64,000 nt of DNA from Neelides folsomi (taxonomy: Eukaryota > Arthropoda > Collembola > Neelipleona > Neelidae): contig JAQGBZ010000222.1 of the NCBI GenBank assembly GCA_034687125.1, forward strand, positions 40,319 to 104,318, read 5' to 3'. A program made the translations under genes and the position numbers. A model generated the notes under the pieces. That model did not search any database. It saw nothing but the letters and a program-made list of their open reading frames with translations, and was not told the origin of the DNA. Positions 63,817 to 64,000 of the stretch are shown one piece after another; the first letter of the stretch is position 1; each line of letters opens with the position of its first letter.

Positions 63817-64000
63817 GTACATTACATAAGAATTATAATATCGATTTGTTCTACAATTTGTACAGCAATTTGTTAATATTCTTAATACTTTTAAAAACAT
63901 TCCTATCTTATTAATTAGAGATTTTAAGGTTGAATTAGAACAAGCCCTATCCCTCTAAATGTATCTTACGGAATCGACTGAGGCTTTTACACTAAAGTTA

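Overview
The window is nuclear DNA of an animal. Most of it is AT-rich non-coding sequence, and the protein-coding exons are separated by GT-AG introns. Orthologues point to an arthropod: sidekick with 6 Ig and 13 FN3 domains, kuzbanian/ADAM10 with a long cytoplasmic tail, and an Rbp1/SRSF3-type splicing factor. Tc1/mariner-type elements with TA target sites and large introns would suit a copepod or other crustacean, but that placement is inference. All gene models were assembled by hand from reading frame, splice-site and phase agreement plus remembered family sequences. No search was run.

Layout: (1) 105-1493, + strand, the 3' exons of COP9 signalosome subunit 4. (2) 2919-3155, + strand, a 78-residue NCBP2AS2-like protein. 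(3) 42918 down to 4740, - strand, a complete sidekick (sdk) gene of 16 coding exons predicting 2240 residues; its signal-peptide exon lies about 14.7 kb upstream of the second exon. Inside its introns lie a long foldback element (11101-11542), a defective mariner (15342-16289), a nested + strand gene for an unrecognised 277-residue membrane protein (16646-17671), a second defective Tc1/mariner (22076-22860) and a 520 bp MITE-like element (33144-33663). (4) 47927-45556, - strand, a TMEM138-like four-pass membrane protein with an unusual long charged tail. (5) 51321-53292, + strand, an SRSF3/Rbp1-like SR protein with a small MITE in intron 1 and a GC-rich possible poison exon in intron 2. (6) 59637-54112, - strand, complete kuzbanian/ADAM10 (9 exons, 1100 residues), convergent with the SR gene. 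(7) 62530-63816, + strand, the first five exons of a short-chain dehydrogenase close to L-xylulose reductase (DCXR), running off the right edge.

The genes do not form an operon or pathway; this is ordinary animal gene order. Functional themes are neural adhesion (sdk), ectodomain shedding and Notch cleavage (kuz), cilia (TMEM138), cullin deneddylation (COPS4), splicing (Rbp1) and carbonyl reduction (DCXR). The items most worth a second look are the nested orphan membrane-protein gene, the TMEM138 tail, the SR-gene GC-rich block, a possible read-through C-terminus of sdk, and the inverted-repeat elements. No prokaryotic system, CRISPR array, rRNA or convincing tRNA was seen.
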